A stretch of 57,403 bases of DNA from Okeania sp. SIO3I5. GTDB taxonomy: Bacteria; Cyanobacteriota; Cyanobacteriia; Cyanobacteriales; Microcoleaceae. The stretch spans positions 22,691 through 80,093 of the forward strand of contig NZ_JAAHHT010000004.1 in the NCBI RefSeq assembly GCF_010672085.1. The letters are read 5' to 3'. Under the pieces are notes generated by a model, which did not search any database, had not been told where the DNA came from, and saw only the letters and a program-made list of their open reading frames with translations. Shown here in pieces: positions 44,169 through 52,492 of this stretch; positions within the stretch are counted from its first letter, which is position 1, and the number at the start of each line of letters is the position of its first letter. A program made the position numbers and the translations under genes.

Positions 44169-44432
44169 TGTCCGGATCAGAGCGTGATAGAACGACCTTC
44201 CGCTTACGCGACCAAAAAACTTTCTCCTCTTTATAACTTACAGCGCTTTTCAGTTGAGTAGACCCTATTTAGGGACGTTCCATGGAATGTCTCTACTGGG
44301 TTTTGGTTGTGACGATGTGGTTCATCAAGAAAGAAAAGCGCTGTAAAATTCTCTCCTCTTCCCTCCTGACTCCTGAGTCCTGACTCCTGACTCCTCAATT
44401 TTTATTTATAACTATTCAACCGGACATGATAT
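44163..44432. mobile_element. R4 element with an R2 element inserted inside
   Basis: The outer ends are ATATCATGTCCGGATCAG and ACTATTCAACCGGACATGATAT in pieces. Inside, 44238-44346 is a full R2 copy (TTACAGCGCTTTTCAGTTGA ... AAAGCGCTGTAA). This is a clean nested insertion, showing R2 moved after R4. Confidence 0.88.
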
Positions 44433-44644
44433 TAAATATCCCCACACTGACTTGCTTTATCTACAATTAGTTGGGTTTGAACCAAAAGACAAAGATTGAT
44501 TTTGATATCCTGTATCCTGATTCCTTATATTTTTATTGGGATCATTAATAATCAACATTTTGTGAATAAGATTATTCGATCCCATTGAATTTTTGATATA
44601 ATACTTGATGTAATTTAATAAATGTTTATAATTTTTTTTAATGT

Positions 44645-45541
44645 ATGTTAACTAAATCGGAGTTGACCACAGCTACACTTCCTGGTAATTATTGGCAATG
44701 GCGGGATCGGCCAATTTATTATTTATGTGCAGGTCAGTCTGACCAGGCCAATCCACCCTTGCTATTAATACATGGCTTTGGAGCATCTACAGACCATTGG
44801 CGCAAAAATATTGCAGGTCTAAGCCAGTTTTTTCAAGTTTGGGCTCTTGACTTACTAGGATTTGGACGTTCAGACAAACCAAATTGGCAGTATAGTGGTC
44901 AACTATGGCAAGAACAGATCAATGACTTTATTACCGAAGTCATTGGTCGCTCGGTAGTCTTGGCAGGAAATTCTCTTGGAGGCTATGTAGGATTATGCGT
45001 AGCAGCTCAATATCCAACTTCTGTAGCTGGTCTAATACTTATTAATAGCGCCGGACCATTTACCGAATCCCAACCTACTCCTAAACCTCCCTTGTGGAAA
45101 AAAGTTATTTCTCAAAGCACAAAGTGGTTACTTTGGCAAGACTTACCTAGTTTTTTATTGTTTCAATGGACGCGACGACGTAGCACTATTAGAAAAACAC
45201 TACAGAAAGTTTATTTAGATCAAAGTGCTGTTACAGATCAACTAATAGAAGATATATATCGACCTTCTTGCGACCCTGGTGCAGCTAAAGTGTTTGCTTC
45301 TATATTCAAGACACCATCTGGCCAGAAGGTAGATGAATTGTTAGGTCAGTTAAACTGTCCCCTGCTAATGCTCTGGGGAGAAGCTGACCCTTGGATCAAT
45401 ACCAAAACTCGAAGTGCCCAGTTTCGTAAATATTATCCTCAATTAACAGAATACTTCTTAAAAGCAGGTCATTGTCCCCATGACGAAGTTCCTGAACAAG
45501 TTAATAAGTTAATTCAAGAATGGGTTTTCTCACCTTCTTGA
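44645..45541 (+). CDS. Alpha/beta-fold hydrolase
   Basis: A 298-residue soluble hydrolase with a complete triad: nucleophile Ser110 in GNSLGG, Asp248 in LWGEADPW and His276 in AGHCPHDE. The oxyanion loop is LLIHGFGASTDHW and the second strand is WALDLLGFGRSDKP. A cap domain lies at about 125-235. Its family is close to the haloperoxidase/epoxide-hydrolase-like proteins common in cyanobacteria and plants (pheophytinase-type relatives share this start, NYWQWRDRPIYYL...G). The substrate is unknown. It stands alone downstream of repeats. Confidence 0.9.
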   Translation: MLTKSELTTATLPGNYWQWRDRPIYYLCAGQSDQANPPLLLIHGFGASTDHWRKNIAGLSQFFQVWALDLLGFGRSDKPNWQYSGQLWQEQINDFITEVIGRSVVLAGNSLGGYVGLCVAAQYPTSVAGLILINSAGPFTESQPTPKPPLWKKVISQSTKWLLWQDLPSFLLFQWTRRRSTIRKTLQKVYLDQSAVTDQLIEDIYRPSCDPGAAKVFASIFKTPSGQKVDELLGQLNCPLLMLWGEADPWINTKTRSAQFRKYYPQLTEYFLKAGHCPHDEVPEQVNKLIQEWVFSPS

Positions 45542-45679
45542 AAACTAGACACGCGCTAGATATTTGCCATCGGTGAGTGCAAATGATTTCATTACTCACC
45601 CGTTTCAATGTGTACTTGCACAGAAAGTTAATGTTCCGCCCACAAACTATAGGTATAGAGTTCAACCGAATAAGTAGTA
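45542..45679. other. Intergenic, no feature seen
   Basis: A 138-bp stretch after the hydrolase. The short arms TAGACACGCGCTAG could act as a weak hairpin; there is no T run. Confidence 0.3.
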
Positions 45680-45892
45680 ATATCATGTTCGGATAATCAG
45701 TTATGAATGAAATTTCAGCTCTGACAGTAGGGAAAAGATATTACACTTCTACTTTTCTCCTAACTCCTTTCTCCAGGAATTCTGACTTCTGTACGGGCGT
45801 TAACGATAGTTATGCGAAGCAAACGGCCGGAAAACCCCTACGACTCCTGACTCCTTGATAATTATTTATAAGTATTCAAGCGAACATGATAT
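45680..45892. mobile_element. R4 element copy (213 bp)
   Basis: Starts ATATCATGTTCGGATAATCA and ends AAGTATTCAAGCGAACATGATAT in pieces. The interior is close to the 7736-7905 copy in reverse (CAGCTCTGACAGTAGGGAAA), with an extra palindromic GTTAACGATAGTTATGCG piece. Confidence 0.82.
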
Positions 45893-45973
45893 AATTCTAC
45901 TCTTTGCCAATGAATTATTAAAAATAATGATTGATTTTTTGGTATTACCTAAGTTTTGATTTTTTATTATTTA

Positions 45974-46300
45974 CTAAAAGCGAGGATGAATTCTAGGGTT
46001 GAGCATCTCATCTATAGGTTTATTGCCCTTGAGATGTTGTCTAACTATTAATGGTATATGCTCGGGTTGGACTCGGTAATACCAAATTTCATCGGGAATA
46101 ATTCTGACTGTAGGGCCGATGCTACATTGGCCAAGACAACTACTGGGCTCAATATTGACCCCAACCAAATTTTTTGTCTCAGCCTCAAAGGTTTTGAGGA
46201 CTTCTTGAGAGTTTTGGTGGAGACAAGAATGATACTGGCAAACAAATATATGGCGCTCGCCAGAACTAATTTCTGATTTTTGGCCTTCAGATGTTGACAT
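45974..46300 (-). CDS. Thioredoxin-like [2Fe-2S] ferredoxin
   Basis: A 108-residue protein made almost entirely of the ferredoxin-like domain. The ligands are the cysteines in HIFVCQYHSCLHQ and SSCLGQCSIGPTVRIIPDEIWY. C-X4-C and C-X3-C spacing is that of the NuoE/hydrogenase-type thioredoxin-fold [2Fe-2S] proteins. The tail PEHIPLIVRQHLKGNKPIDEM is also typical. It is probably a soluble electron carrier. It shares its fold with the longer protein at 33635-34168. Confidence 0.85.
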   Translation of the reverse strand: MSTSEGQKSEISSGERHIFVCQYHSCLHQNSQEVLKTFEAETKNLVGVNIEPSSCLGQCSIGPTVRIIPDEIWYYRVQPEHIPLIVRQHLKGNKPIDEMLNPRIHPRF

Positions 46301-46439
46301 TAGTTAAAAATTTTTAATATCGCTTTATTTTGTATTGTAAGCTTTGATTTAAGTTTCTTGGGGGGAAGTCCTACCCTATCCAGCTAACTGAGCGTCCTAT
46401 TAGGATAGCCAATTTGAGTCGGACCAGAAGATAGTAATC

Positions 46440-46752
46440 TTGTTTGGCGTTGCTGATGGGTGTACAAAGTGTGGTAATGTTCATCAAAACGAATTAGGCT
46501 CAAAGCATTTTAAATGTCCGCACTGCGGTCACTCAATGCCGAGAGATTGGAACGGCGCTTTGGGGATATTCCTCAAAGCATTGCGAGATACCGCCAATGT
46601 CGATGGTTCTGCCGTCACATTGCTATGAACGGTTTTCCAGACTTTTACCGGGGATTGCCGGGCTTGATGTATCTGTTACAAAGCAGAAACCTAAGTCGTG
46701 ATTAATAGAAATTTTGCACTTTCTTCCTTATAGCAGAGTCGAGAGGATGTCA
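46440..46752 (+). pseudogene. TnpB C-terminus and right end of an IS605-type element
   Basis: 46440-46628 encodes CTKCGNVHQNELGSKHFKCP, then HCGHSMPRDWNGALGIFLKA and LRDTA, the zinc ribbon and closing helix of TnpB, without any upstream part. The DNA after the stop runs to GTCGAGAGGATGTCAA at about 46737-46752, which resembles the right end of such elements. In active elements this stretch encodes the guide (omega) RNA; here only a remnant is left. It belongs to a different subfamily from the fragment at 36.1 kb. Confidence 0.75.
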
Positions 46753-46801
46753 ATTTATAGATCGTTTTTAAATCTACCAGAAAAAAAATTCAGAGGTAAG
46801 T

Positions 46802-47263
46802 ATGACCAACAAAATTGTATCAGACGTTATGAGCTACAATCCAATCTCCGTCAAGCCAGAAATGCCATTGAAAGAAGCAATTAAAATTTTGGCAGAACAA
46901 CGTATTAGTGGTCTTCCTGTAGTTAATGAAAACGGAAAGTTAGTTGGGATCGTATCAGAAACAGATTTAATGTGGCAAGAAAGTGGAGCTACTCCTCCAC
47001 CTTATATTATGTTGCTAGATAGTGTTATCTTCCTAGAAAATCCAGCTCGTTATGAAAAAGAAATTCATAAAGCTTTAGGAGAAACTGTTAAGGATGTAAT
47101 GACTAAAAATCCTCTAACTACTACACCTGATCAATTACTTTCAACGGCAGCTAAACTTATGCACGAACGTAATATTCATCGGTTGCCAGTGCTAGATGAA
47201 AATGACAAAGTTATTGGTATACTAACTCGTGGTGACATTATTAGAGCTATGGCAACTGAGTGA
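46802..47263 (+). CDS. CBS-domain pair protein
   Basis: A 153-residue cytoplasmic protein made of two CBS motifs: VSDVMSYNPISVKPEMPLKE ... GLPVVNENGKLVGIVSETDL and VKDVMTKNPLTTTPDQLLST ... RLPVLDENDKVIGILTRGDI in pieces, joined by an insertion of about 25 residues (PPPYIMLLDSVIFLENPARYEKE). Such stand-alone pairs bind adenine nucleotides and regulate enzymes; chloroplast CBSX proteins, which act on thioredoxin, have the same insertion and may be the closest known relatives. GAGGTAAGT precedes the ATG and is a good ribosome site. Confidence 0.9.
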   Translation: MTNKIVSDVMSYNPISVKPEMPLKEAIKILAEQRISGLPVVNENGKLVGIVSETDLMWQESGATPPPYIMLLDSVIFLENPARYEKEIHKALGETVKDVMTKNPLTTTPDQLLSTAAKLMHERNIHRLPVLDENDKVIGILTRGDIIRAMATE

Positions 47264-47460
47264 GTTTGATTGTATTCAACACAATTTGTAGTAAGGGATC
47301 AGAAATAAACAAATATAATAATTAATTAAATAGGGAGTAGGGAATAGGGGGGAAATAATTGATGATTTATGTGCGATAATTGATTTGATTTTTGATTATT
47401 GGAGACGTCTAATAATATTAAGCCTCATACTGAGCAGCTTCAAAAAATTAAAATAAATTT
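47264..47460. repeat. R6-type element fragment (about 47332-47412)
   Basis: AGGGAGTAGGGAATAGGGGG is followed by AATAATTGATGATTTATGTG, GATTTGATTTTTGATTATTG and GAGACGTCTAATA. This is the uninterrupted form of the R6/R3 nest at 13757-13932. Confidence 0.65.
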
Positions 47461-48129
47461 ATGGAAATGAGTGTTACCCCAGATTCAATTCAGCAACTAC
47501 TAATATCTAAAGAATTAGGCGATCGCCTGCGCGGAGTTAATCAATTACGTCAAATAGAACCAGCGCTCGCTTTTGAATTAATTCAAACTCCCATTAAAGA
47601 CAAAGATACTCGTGTTCGTTACGCTGCCGTGAGCCAAATGTCAAGTTTGGGAGAACAAAACTTAACAATGTCCCAAGAAATATTACTTGACTGTCTGCTG
47701 AACGATCCCGAACCAGATGTCCAAGCAGCGGCAGCAGATGCTCTAGGAGCATTAAAAATAACTCAAGCTTTTGATGACCTACAACAGGTATACCGGGATA
47801 GTCCAGAATGGTTAGTAAAACTGAGTATAGTAGCAGCAGTAGGAGAAATGGGAGAACCAAAAGCATTATTTTTACTAGAAGATGCTCTGAAATCAGACAA
47901 TGAACTAATACAGACTATGGCCATTAGTGCCCTAGGGGAACTAGGAAATTTAGAAGCTATTCCTTTACTAAAACCCTTTGCTGTCCATAGTGACTGGCAA
48001 ATCCGCTATAGACTTGTACAAGCTTTACATAGGTTAGGAAGTCCAGAAGCAAAACAAATAATAGCAGAGTTGGCTAGCGATGGAGTTGAGCAGGTGGCTG
48101 AGGAGGCCAAGTTAGCGCTGGACAGCTAG
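47461..48129 (+). CDS. nblB: HEAT-repeat protein, NblB-like
   Basis: A 222-residue all-helical protein; Met3 (47467, MSVTPDS) is likely the true start. About five HEAT/PBS-lyase-type repeats can be seen, for example DTRVRYAAVSQMSSLGEQ, PDVQAAAADALGALKITQAF, WLVKLSIVAAVGEMGEPKAL, LIQTMAISALGELGNLEAIP and WQIRYRLVQALHRLGSPEAK. The order and wording match the NblB family, which is required for phycobilisome breakdown under nutrient stress and is related to bilin lyases of the CpcE type. The gene symbol is from pattern memory only. It lies downstream of the CBS gene with 197 bp of repeat between. Confidence 0.75.
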   Translation: MEMSVTPDSIQQLLISKELGDRLRGVNQLRQIEPALAFELIQTPIKDKDTRVRYAAVSQMSSLGEQNLTMSQEILLDCLLNDPEPDVQAAAADALGALKITQAFDDLQQVYRDSPEWLVKLSIVAAVGEMGEPKALFLLEDALKSDNELIQTMAISALGELGNLEAIPLLKPFAVHSDWQIRYRLVQALHRLGSPEAKQIIAELASDGVEQVAEEAKLALDS

Positions 48130-48130
48130 T

Positions 48131-48303
48131 TTCAGCAATTAACAATTAACAATCAACAATTAATAATTACCTCTCCGTAAAAGCTATCCCTGATCAGGAA
48201 CTCCTGAAAACCTTGTGGGTAGGGTCGGGAGGATGGGGAGGATGGGAAAGCTTTAAAGGTGAATTATTTAATTAATAATTATTAATTATTAATTATTCGA
48301 TAA
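48131..48303. mobile_element. R8 element copy (about 173 bp)
   Basis: Starts TTCAGCAATTAACAATTAAC, continues TAATTACCTCTCCGTAAAAG and ends AAGCTTTAAAGG...TAATTATTAATTATTCGA. The middle holds a different insert (GGGAGGATGGGGAGGATGGG) from the other copies. Confidence 0.7.
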
Positions 48304-48388
48304 ATGATACTTGCATATTCGCTACATTAGAATATGAGTAAAAATTTTATTTCCTTAGAAATATAGTATTAGCAAGAGGAAAAACTTT

Positions 48389-48607
48389 ATGTTCTTAGAT
48401 GAATTGACCCCAGTTGTAAAAGAATTGATCGAACAGCCAATTGCCTTCTTCGGAGGATTTTTCTCTGGTATACTTCGACTAAATCTTAATGATGATCCTG
48501 TTAAAACTTGGCTTGATCAGCAGAATGGTTATACTCCAACTAACGGTTCTATTACAGAAGCAGATAATAGCAACAGTGAAGGTCCTCAATCTATTACTAT
48601 AGAATAA
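48389..48607 (+). CDS. Small conserved cyanobacterial protein, unknown function
   Basis: A 72-residue protein. MFLDELTPVVKELIEQPIAF, then FGGFFSGILRLNLNDDPVKT and WLDQQ form the conserved part I remember from many cyanobacterial genomes. The C-terminal 25 residues are polar and variable. The central FFGGFFSGILRL could lie in a membrane surface. AGAGGAAAAAC lies before the ATG. A clear terminator follows. Confidence 0.75.
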   Translation: MFLDELTPVVKELIEQPIAFFGGFFSGILRLNLNDDPVKTWLDQQNGYTPTNGSITEADNSNSEGPQSITIE

Positions 48608-48629
48608 TATTGAAGATTTACCAGAAAAT

Positions 48630-48691
48630 GGGGTTTAAAATCTCGCCTTAGAAGGGCGAGTTTTTGATTAAACCCCGCCTGATTGGGCGGG
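48630..48691 (+). terminator. Double hairpin terminator
   Basis: CTCGCC-TTAGAAG-GGCGAG followed by TTTTT (48641-48664) is an intrinsic terminator. Outer arms GGGTTTAAAA and ATTAAACCC extend the stem. A second hairpin CCCCGCCTGATTGGGCGGGG (48672-48691) follows at once. Confidence 0.75.
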
Positions 48692-48781
48692 GATTTGGTT
48701 GCTCAACCCAAGTGGAAATGGGATGAAAAGACCAAACTCCTACAATTTTTTTTCACAAATCATTTACGATCTTTATAGCTG

Positions 48782-48950
48782 ATATCAAATCCGCTCTTCA
48801 TGGAAGTGTTATAATACCTTCGGACTTTGCATAACAAAAATGCGAACGTCCCTACCCCATTGCTCCAGTCTCAAGTCTCGAGTCTCGAGTCTCCTACCTT
48901 CACCCATAAGACTTTTGAGCGCAAACCCTAAGTATTCAGGCGGACATGAT
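48782..48950. mobile_element. R5/R4 hybrid element abutting a start codon
   Basis: The left end is R5-like (ATATCAAATCCGCTCTTCAT) and the right end is R4-like (AGTATTCAGGCGGACATGATAT). The right end finishes at the ATG of the DMT transporter, so the gene's ribosome-binding region is element DNA. The interior has AGTCTCGAGTCTCGAGTCTC. Confidence 0.75.
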
Positions 48951-49904
48951 ATGACTAATCAACTGAAATATTGGCAACAGCAATCCTTGGGAACACCTGT
49001 GGGGATGGCGATCGCCTCATTATTCTTAGGTTTAATGATCCAAGCCTTCACCCCGATTCTAACTAGACTGAGCGAAAGCGAAGTCAGTCCAAATGTCGCA
49101 ATCTTTCATCGCTTCTGGATTACTCTTGCTATCATGGGGCTGTGGAATGGAGTTAAAATAGCAGGCTCTCCACAGTCTGACAAGGAAGTTGAAGCAAAGC
49201 CGCTATATACAGCTCAAGTGCTATGGGTGTTGCTAGCAATGGGAACTATGGGTGCTACTGCTATGCTACTTTGGGCGTGGTCTTTAACTCAAACCTCAAT
49301 TGCCAATTCAGCTCTTGCCTTTAGTATGACTCCTTTATTTAGTTGTTTTTTAGAATGGCTAATTTGGGGTAGACGCTTCGATCTAAAATTTGGCATTGGG
49401 ATGACGATCGCAATCATCGGAAGTTGTACCTTGGGAGTCAAGGATTTCTCAGAAAACGCACTTTACCTACAAGGCGATGCCATTGCCTTGCTAGGGGCAT
49501 TTTTTTTGGCTGCTTACTTGATGCTTGCAGAAAAACTGCGAACTCAGTGGACGGCAACAACTCTATTACTTTGGCGCTATACAGTTAGCTTGATATTAAC
49601 TTTACCCTTAATCTTCGTTGGTAGCGATCGCATTTTTCCCTATTCTTGGATGGGTTGGCTTTTCCTGATTCTTCTAGCCGCCACTACTGCTTCTCAGGTA
49701 TTTATACTTTATAGTCTCAAGCAGTTACCCTCTAGCTTAGTTGCCCTTGCCTTCCTCATAGATCCGGTCTTAAGTGCTATTTTAGCTTGGATAATTTTCT
49801 CCGAACAGCTAGGTTGGTTGAACTGGATCGCTTTTGCAGTAATTTTGTTGGGTGTTTACCTTGCCACCTCCAGCAAATCTACTGTTAAAGCTCAAACAGA
49901 GTGA
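48951..49904 (+). CDS. EamA/DMT-superfamily membrane transporter
   Basis: A 317-residue inner-membrane protein. I start at ATG 48951 (MTNQLKYW); the extra 37 codons to 48840 are repeat DNA. Ten hydrophobic helices in two EamA halves can be seen: SLFLGLMIQAFTPILTRLSE (helix 1), TAMLLWAWSLTQTSIANSAL, PLFSCFLEWLIWGRRFDLKF, AIIGSCTLGVK, ALLGAFFLAAYLMLAEKL, and near the end ASQVFILYSLKQLPSSLVAL and IDPVLSAILAWIIFSEQLGW. Relatives export metabolites or amino acids; the substrate is unknown. No ribosome site is visible because the mobile element reaches the ATG. Confidence 0.88.
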   Translation: MTNQLKYWQQQSLGTPVGMAIASLFLGLMIQAFTPILTRLSESEVSPNVAIFHRFWITLAIMGLWNGVKIAGSPQSDKEVEAKPLYTAQVLWVLLAMGTMGATAMLLWAWSLTQTSIANSALAFSMTPLFSCFLEWLIWGRRFDLKFGIGMTIAIIGSCTLGVKDFSENALYLQGDAIALLGAFFLAAYLMLAEKLRTQWTATTLLLWRYTVSLILTLPLIFVGSDRIFPYSWMGWLFLILLAATTASQVFILYSLKQLPSSLVALAFLIDPVLSAILAWIIFSEQLGWLNWIAFAVILLGVYLATSSKSTVKAQTE

Positions 49905-49957
49905 TAGTTGGAAGACTTAAAATTTTAGGTTTTTTTAGACCTTTGCCAAATTTTTAA

Positions 49958-50104
49958 TTACAGCGGTTTTCCTGCACGGTAGACTACAGTAGGGGCGATT
50001 CGCTGCAGTAGGGGCGATTCGCTACAGTAGGGGCGAGCAAGCGAATCGCCCCTACAGGATTTCGGTTATGGCGATGTGGTTCATCAATCTGAACAGCACT
50101 GTAA
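49958..50104. mobile_element. R2 element copy with triplicated inner word (147 bp)
   Basis: Starts TTACAGCGGTTTTCCTGCAC and ends TGAACAGCACTGTAA. The inner GTAGGGGCGATTCGCTGCA-like word occurs two and a half times in tandem, so the interior is still expanding. Confidence 0.85.
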
Positions 50105-50110
50105 ATCAAT

Positions 50111-50218
50111 TTACAGCGGTTTTCATGTGGGTCAACCACAGTAGGGACGTTCCATGGAACGTCCCTACAATGTTTTGCTTGTGAAGATGTGGTTCATCAA
50201 GAAAGAAAAGCGCTGTAA
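50111..50218. mobile_element. R2 element copy (108 bp)
   Basis: Starts TTACAGCGGTTTTCATGTGG and ends AAAGAAAAGCGCTGTAA with the GTTCCATGGAAC core. It lies 6 bp after the previous copy in the same orientation. Confidence 0.88.
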
Positions 50219-50401
50219 GAGCTGAAATAAATAATTTCATCTCCCTATTCCCTATTTCCTATTCCCTATTCCCTGACTTATGCAAGAAGTCTTTTGAATA
50301 TAGCTGAAGTTCTAGGGATGGCCAAAAAGGCTGATTTCTAGAGCTTTTCTTGACAAAGAAAAACTTTATTTGATTGATAGTTTATGCTAAATTCTATGAT
50401 A
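50219..50401. other. Spacer with GGAATAG-type repeat, no gene
   Basis: CCCTATTCCCTATTTCCTAT at about 50242-50275 is the reverse of the GGGAATA unit. Nothing else is recognised. Confidence 0.5.
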
Positions 50402-50552
50402 ATATCAAATCCACTTGGGTTCGGTATAAAAAAATCTTCATTTTCAGCAAAGAGTAAATCCTTCTAAGTTCTCTTCCCTCGTGACTCCTGACTCCTGACT
50501 CCTGACTCCTAGATTAACTATCTAATTATACCAATGCTACCGGGTCTGATAT
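50402..50552. mobile_element. R5 element copy (151 bp)
   Basis: Starts ATATCAAATCCACTTGGGTT and ends ACCAATGCTACCGGGTCTGATAT in pieces. It contains GACTCCTGACTCCTGACTCC. It ends 50 bp before the asnS start, so it probably overlaps or replaces part of that promoter. Confidence 0.8.
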
Positions 50553-50602
50553 AATACCAAAAATAAATCAAAATAGTAAGTCTAATAGACAGCATTAAAT
50601 AA

Positions 50603-51994
50603 ATGACTAAGCAACGAATTGCAGAAATATTAAGAAGCGGTAAACCTGATACCAAAGTAACAATTCAAGGATGGGTACGCACTAAGCGAGAGTTGAAAGA
50701 ATTTGCTTTTGTAGAAGTTAATGATGGTTCATGTTTGGCTAACTTGCAAGTAGTATTAAATCCTGATATACCAAATTATCAGGAAAGTTTGCAGCAGATG
50801 AATACTGGTGCCTCGGTAGAAGTGACTGGTATTTTGGTAGAGTCGCCAGCAAAGGGGCAAAGAATTGAACTGAAGGCAGAAAGTGCGATCGCTTATGGTG
50901 ATGCCGATCCTGAAACATATCCTTTGCAGAAAAAACGTCACTCTTTTGAGTTTCTCCGCACTATTGCACATTTGCGAGGACGAACTAATACTTATGGAGC
51001 GGTTTTTCGGGTGAGAAATGCTTGTGCTAATGCTGTGCATCAATTTTTTCAAGAACGAGGTTTTTTGTGGGTTCATACTCCTATTATTACTGCTAGTGAC
51101 TGTGAGGGTGCGGGGGAAATGTTTACTGTTACTAATTTCGATTTAAAGAAGGTTCCTTTAACAGAAAAACAAGATGTTGATTTTAGTCAAGACTTCTTTG
51201 GAAAGTCGGCTTTTCTAACAGTAAGTGGGCAGTTAGAAGCGGAAATTATGGCAACTGCTTTTAGTAATGTTTATACGTTTGGTCCGACTTTTCGAGCTGA
51301 AAATTCTAATACTTCTCGGCATTTAGCTGAGTTTTGGATGATTGAACCGGAGATGGCTTTTTGTGATTTGGAAGGGGATATGGATTTGGCTGAGGAATTT
51401 TTGAAACATATTTTTAAGTCTGTTTTGGAAGGTTGTCCGGAGGATATGGAATTTTTCAATAAACGGATTGATAAAACTGTTTTGGAAACAGCGGATACGA
51501 TTATTAATAATAGTTTTGAAAGGATTACTTATACTGAAGCTATTTCTTTATTGGAAAAGACGGATAAAAAGTTTGAATATCCCGTAGAATGGGGTTTAGA
51601 TTTACAGTCGGAACATGAACGTTATTTGTGTGAGGAGTTGTTTAAAAAACCTGTGATTGTAACTGATTATCCGGCAAAAATTAAGGCTTTTTATATGCGG
51701 TTAAGTGATGATGGTAAGACGGTTAGGGCAATGGATGTTTTGGTGCCGAAAGTAGGGGAAATTATTGGAGGTTCTCAGAGGGAAGAACGTTTGGATATTT
51801 TGGAGAAAAGGATAGATGAACAGGAGATGAATAAGGAGGAATTATGGTGGTATTTAGATTTGCGCAGGTATGGTACTGTGCCTCATGCGGGGTTTGGTTT
51901 GGGATTTGAAAGAGTGGTGCAGTTTATGACAGGAATGGGGAATATTCGAGATGTGATTCCTTTTCCAAGAGCGCCTTTAACGGTGGATTTTTAA
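50603..51994 (+). CDS. asnS: Asparaginyl-tRNA synthetase
   Basis: A 463-residue class IIb synthetase that charges tRNA-Asn with asparagine. An N-terminal OB anticodon-binding domain (about 15-100, [20 protein letters not shown]) is followed by the catalytic core: motif 1 around [21 protein letters not shown], motif 2 [20 protein letters not shown], motif 3 [18 protein letters not shown]-like [11 protein letters not shown] and the length fit AsnRS rather than AspRS. The ATG has no strong ribosome site. The 3' end is followed by a spacer with no clear terminator. Confidence 0.96.
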   Translation: MTKQRIAEILRSGKPDTKVTIQGWVRTKRELKEFAFVEVNDGSCLANLQVVLNPDIPNYQESLQQMNTGASVEVTGILVESPAKGQRIELKAESAIAYGDADPETYPLQKKRHSFEFLRTIAHLRGRTNTYGAVFRVRNACANAVHQFFQERGFLWVHTPIITASDCEGAGEMFTVTNFDLKKVPLTEKQDVDFSQDFFGKSAFLTVSGQLEAEIMATAFSNVYTFGPTFRAENSNTSRHLAEFWMIEPEMAFCDLEGDMDLAEEFLKHIFKSVLEGCPEDMEFFNKRIDKTVLETADTIINNSFERITYTEAISLLEKTDKKFEYPVEWGLDLQSEHERYLCEELFKKPVIVTDYPAKIKAFYMRLSDDGKTVRAMDVLVPKVGEIIGGSQREERLDILEKRIDEQEMNKEELWWYLDLRRYGTVPHAGFGLGFERVVQFMTGMGNIRDVIPFPRAPLTVDF

Positions 51995-52252
51995 AGTTAG
52001 GAATAGTTGGGAAAGTGGGGGCGGTTGCTGGGAGATAATTATCATAATTTTTGGCGGTGAAATTGTTTTGATGATTATGGATTATTTTGGCGATCGCTCC
52101 TATTTATCTGCTGAGTTTATAAGTCTAGTAGCAAAATTGTAGTGGACTGTTTCACCTAAAATAGTGCAATAGAATACCAGCCAAAAGTTACTATTGGACT
52201 GACAAGCGATATAGCTGCCGCACTTGCGGGAGCCAACGCTATAATTTATCTA
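51995..52252. other. Intergenic, no gene seen
   Basis: A 258-bp gap. A 24-codon frame (about 52070-52141) is too short to support. The inverted word CTGCCGCACTTGCGGGAGCC lies near 52215. Confidence 0.4.
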
Positions 52253-52492
52253 ATGTTAATGAAAGCAATCGAAACTAACGGTAAAATTGATGATCAGGGA
52301 AATCTAATTTTAGAACATCCTCTAGAAATAAATACTCCTACAAATGTCCGAGTTATTATTCTTTTGCCGGAAGATTCTGAAAGGCAAGAAATAGAAACTG
52401 ATCGAACCAACGAAGGTAATTTTGAAGAAGCTATGGCTATTTATAAAAAAGGCAGTGAAAAATATAAAAATGCGTTACGAGAATTAGCATAA
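52253..52492 (+). CDS. Antitoxin of a Doc-type module
   Basis: A 79-residue protein; Met3 (52259) is an alternative start. KAIETNGKIDDQGNLILEHP and NVRVIILLPEDSE form a short beta-rich N-terminal domain like the cyanobacterial antitoxins that pair with PIN or Doc toxins; the C-terminal helix (FEEAMAIYKKGSEKYKNALR) should wrap the toxin. Its stop overlaps the toxin start by one base (TAATG), so the two are translationally coupled. Confidence 0.8.
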   Translation: MLMKAIETNGKIDDQGNLILEHPLEINTPTNVRVIILLPEDSERQEIETDRTNEGNFEEAMAIYKKGSEKYKNALRELA

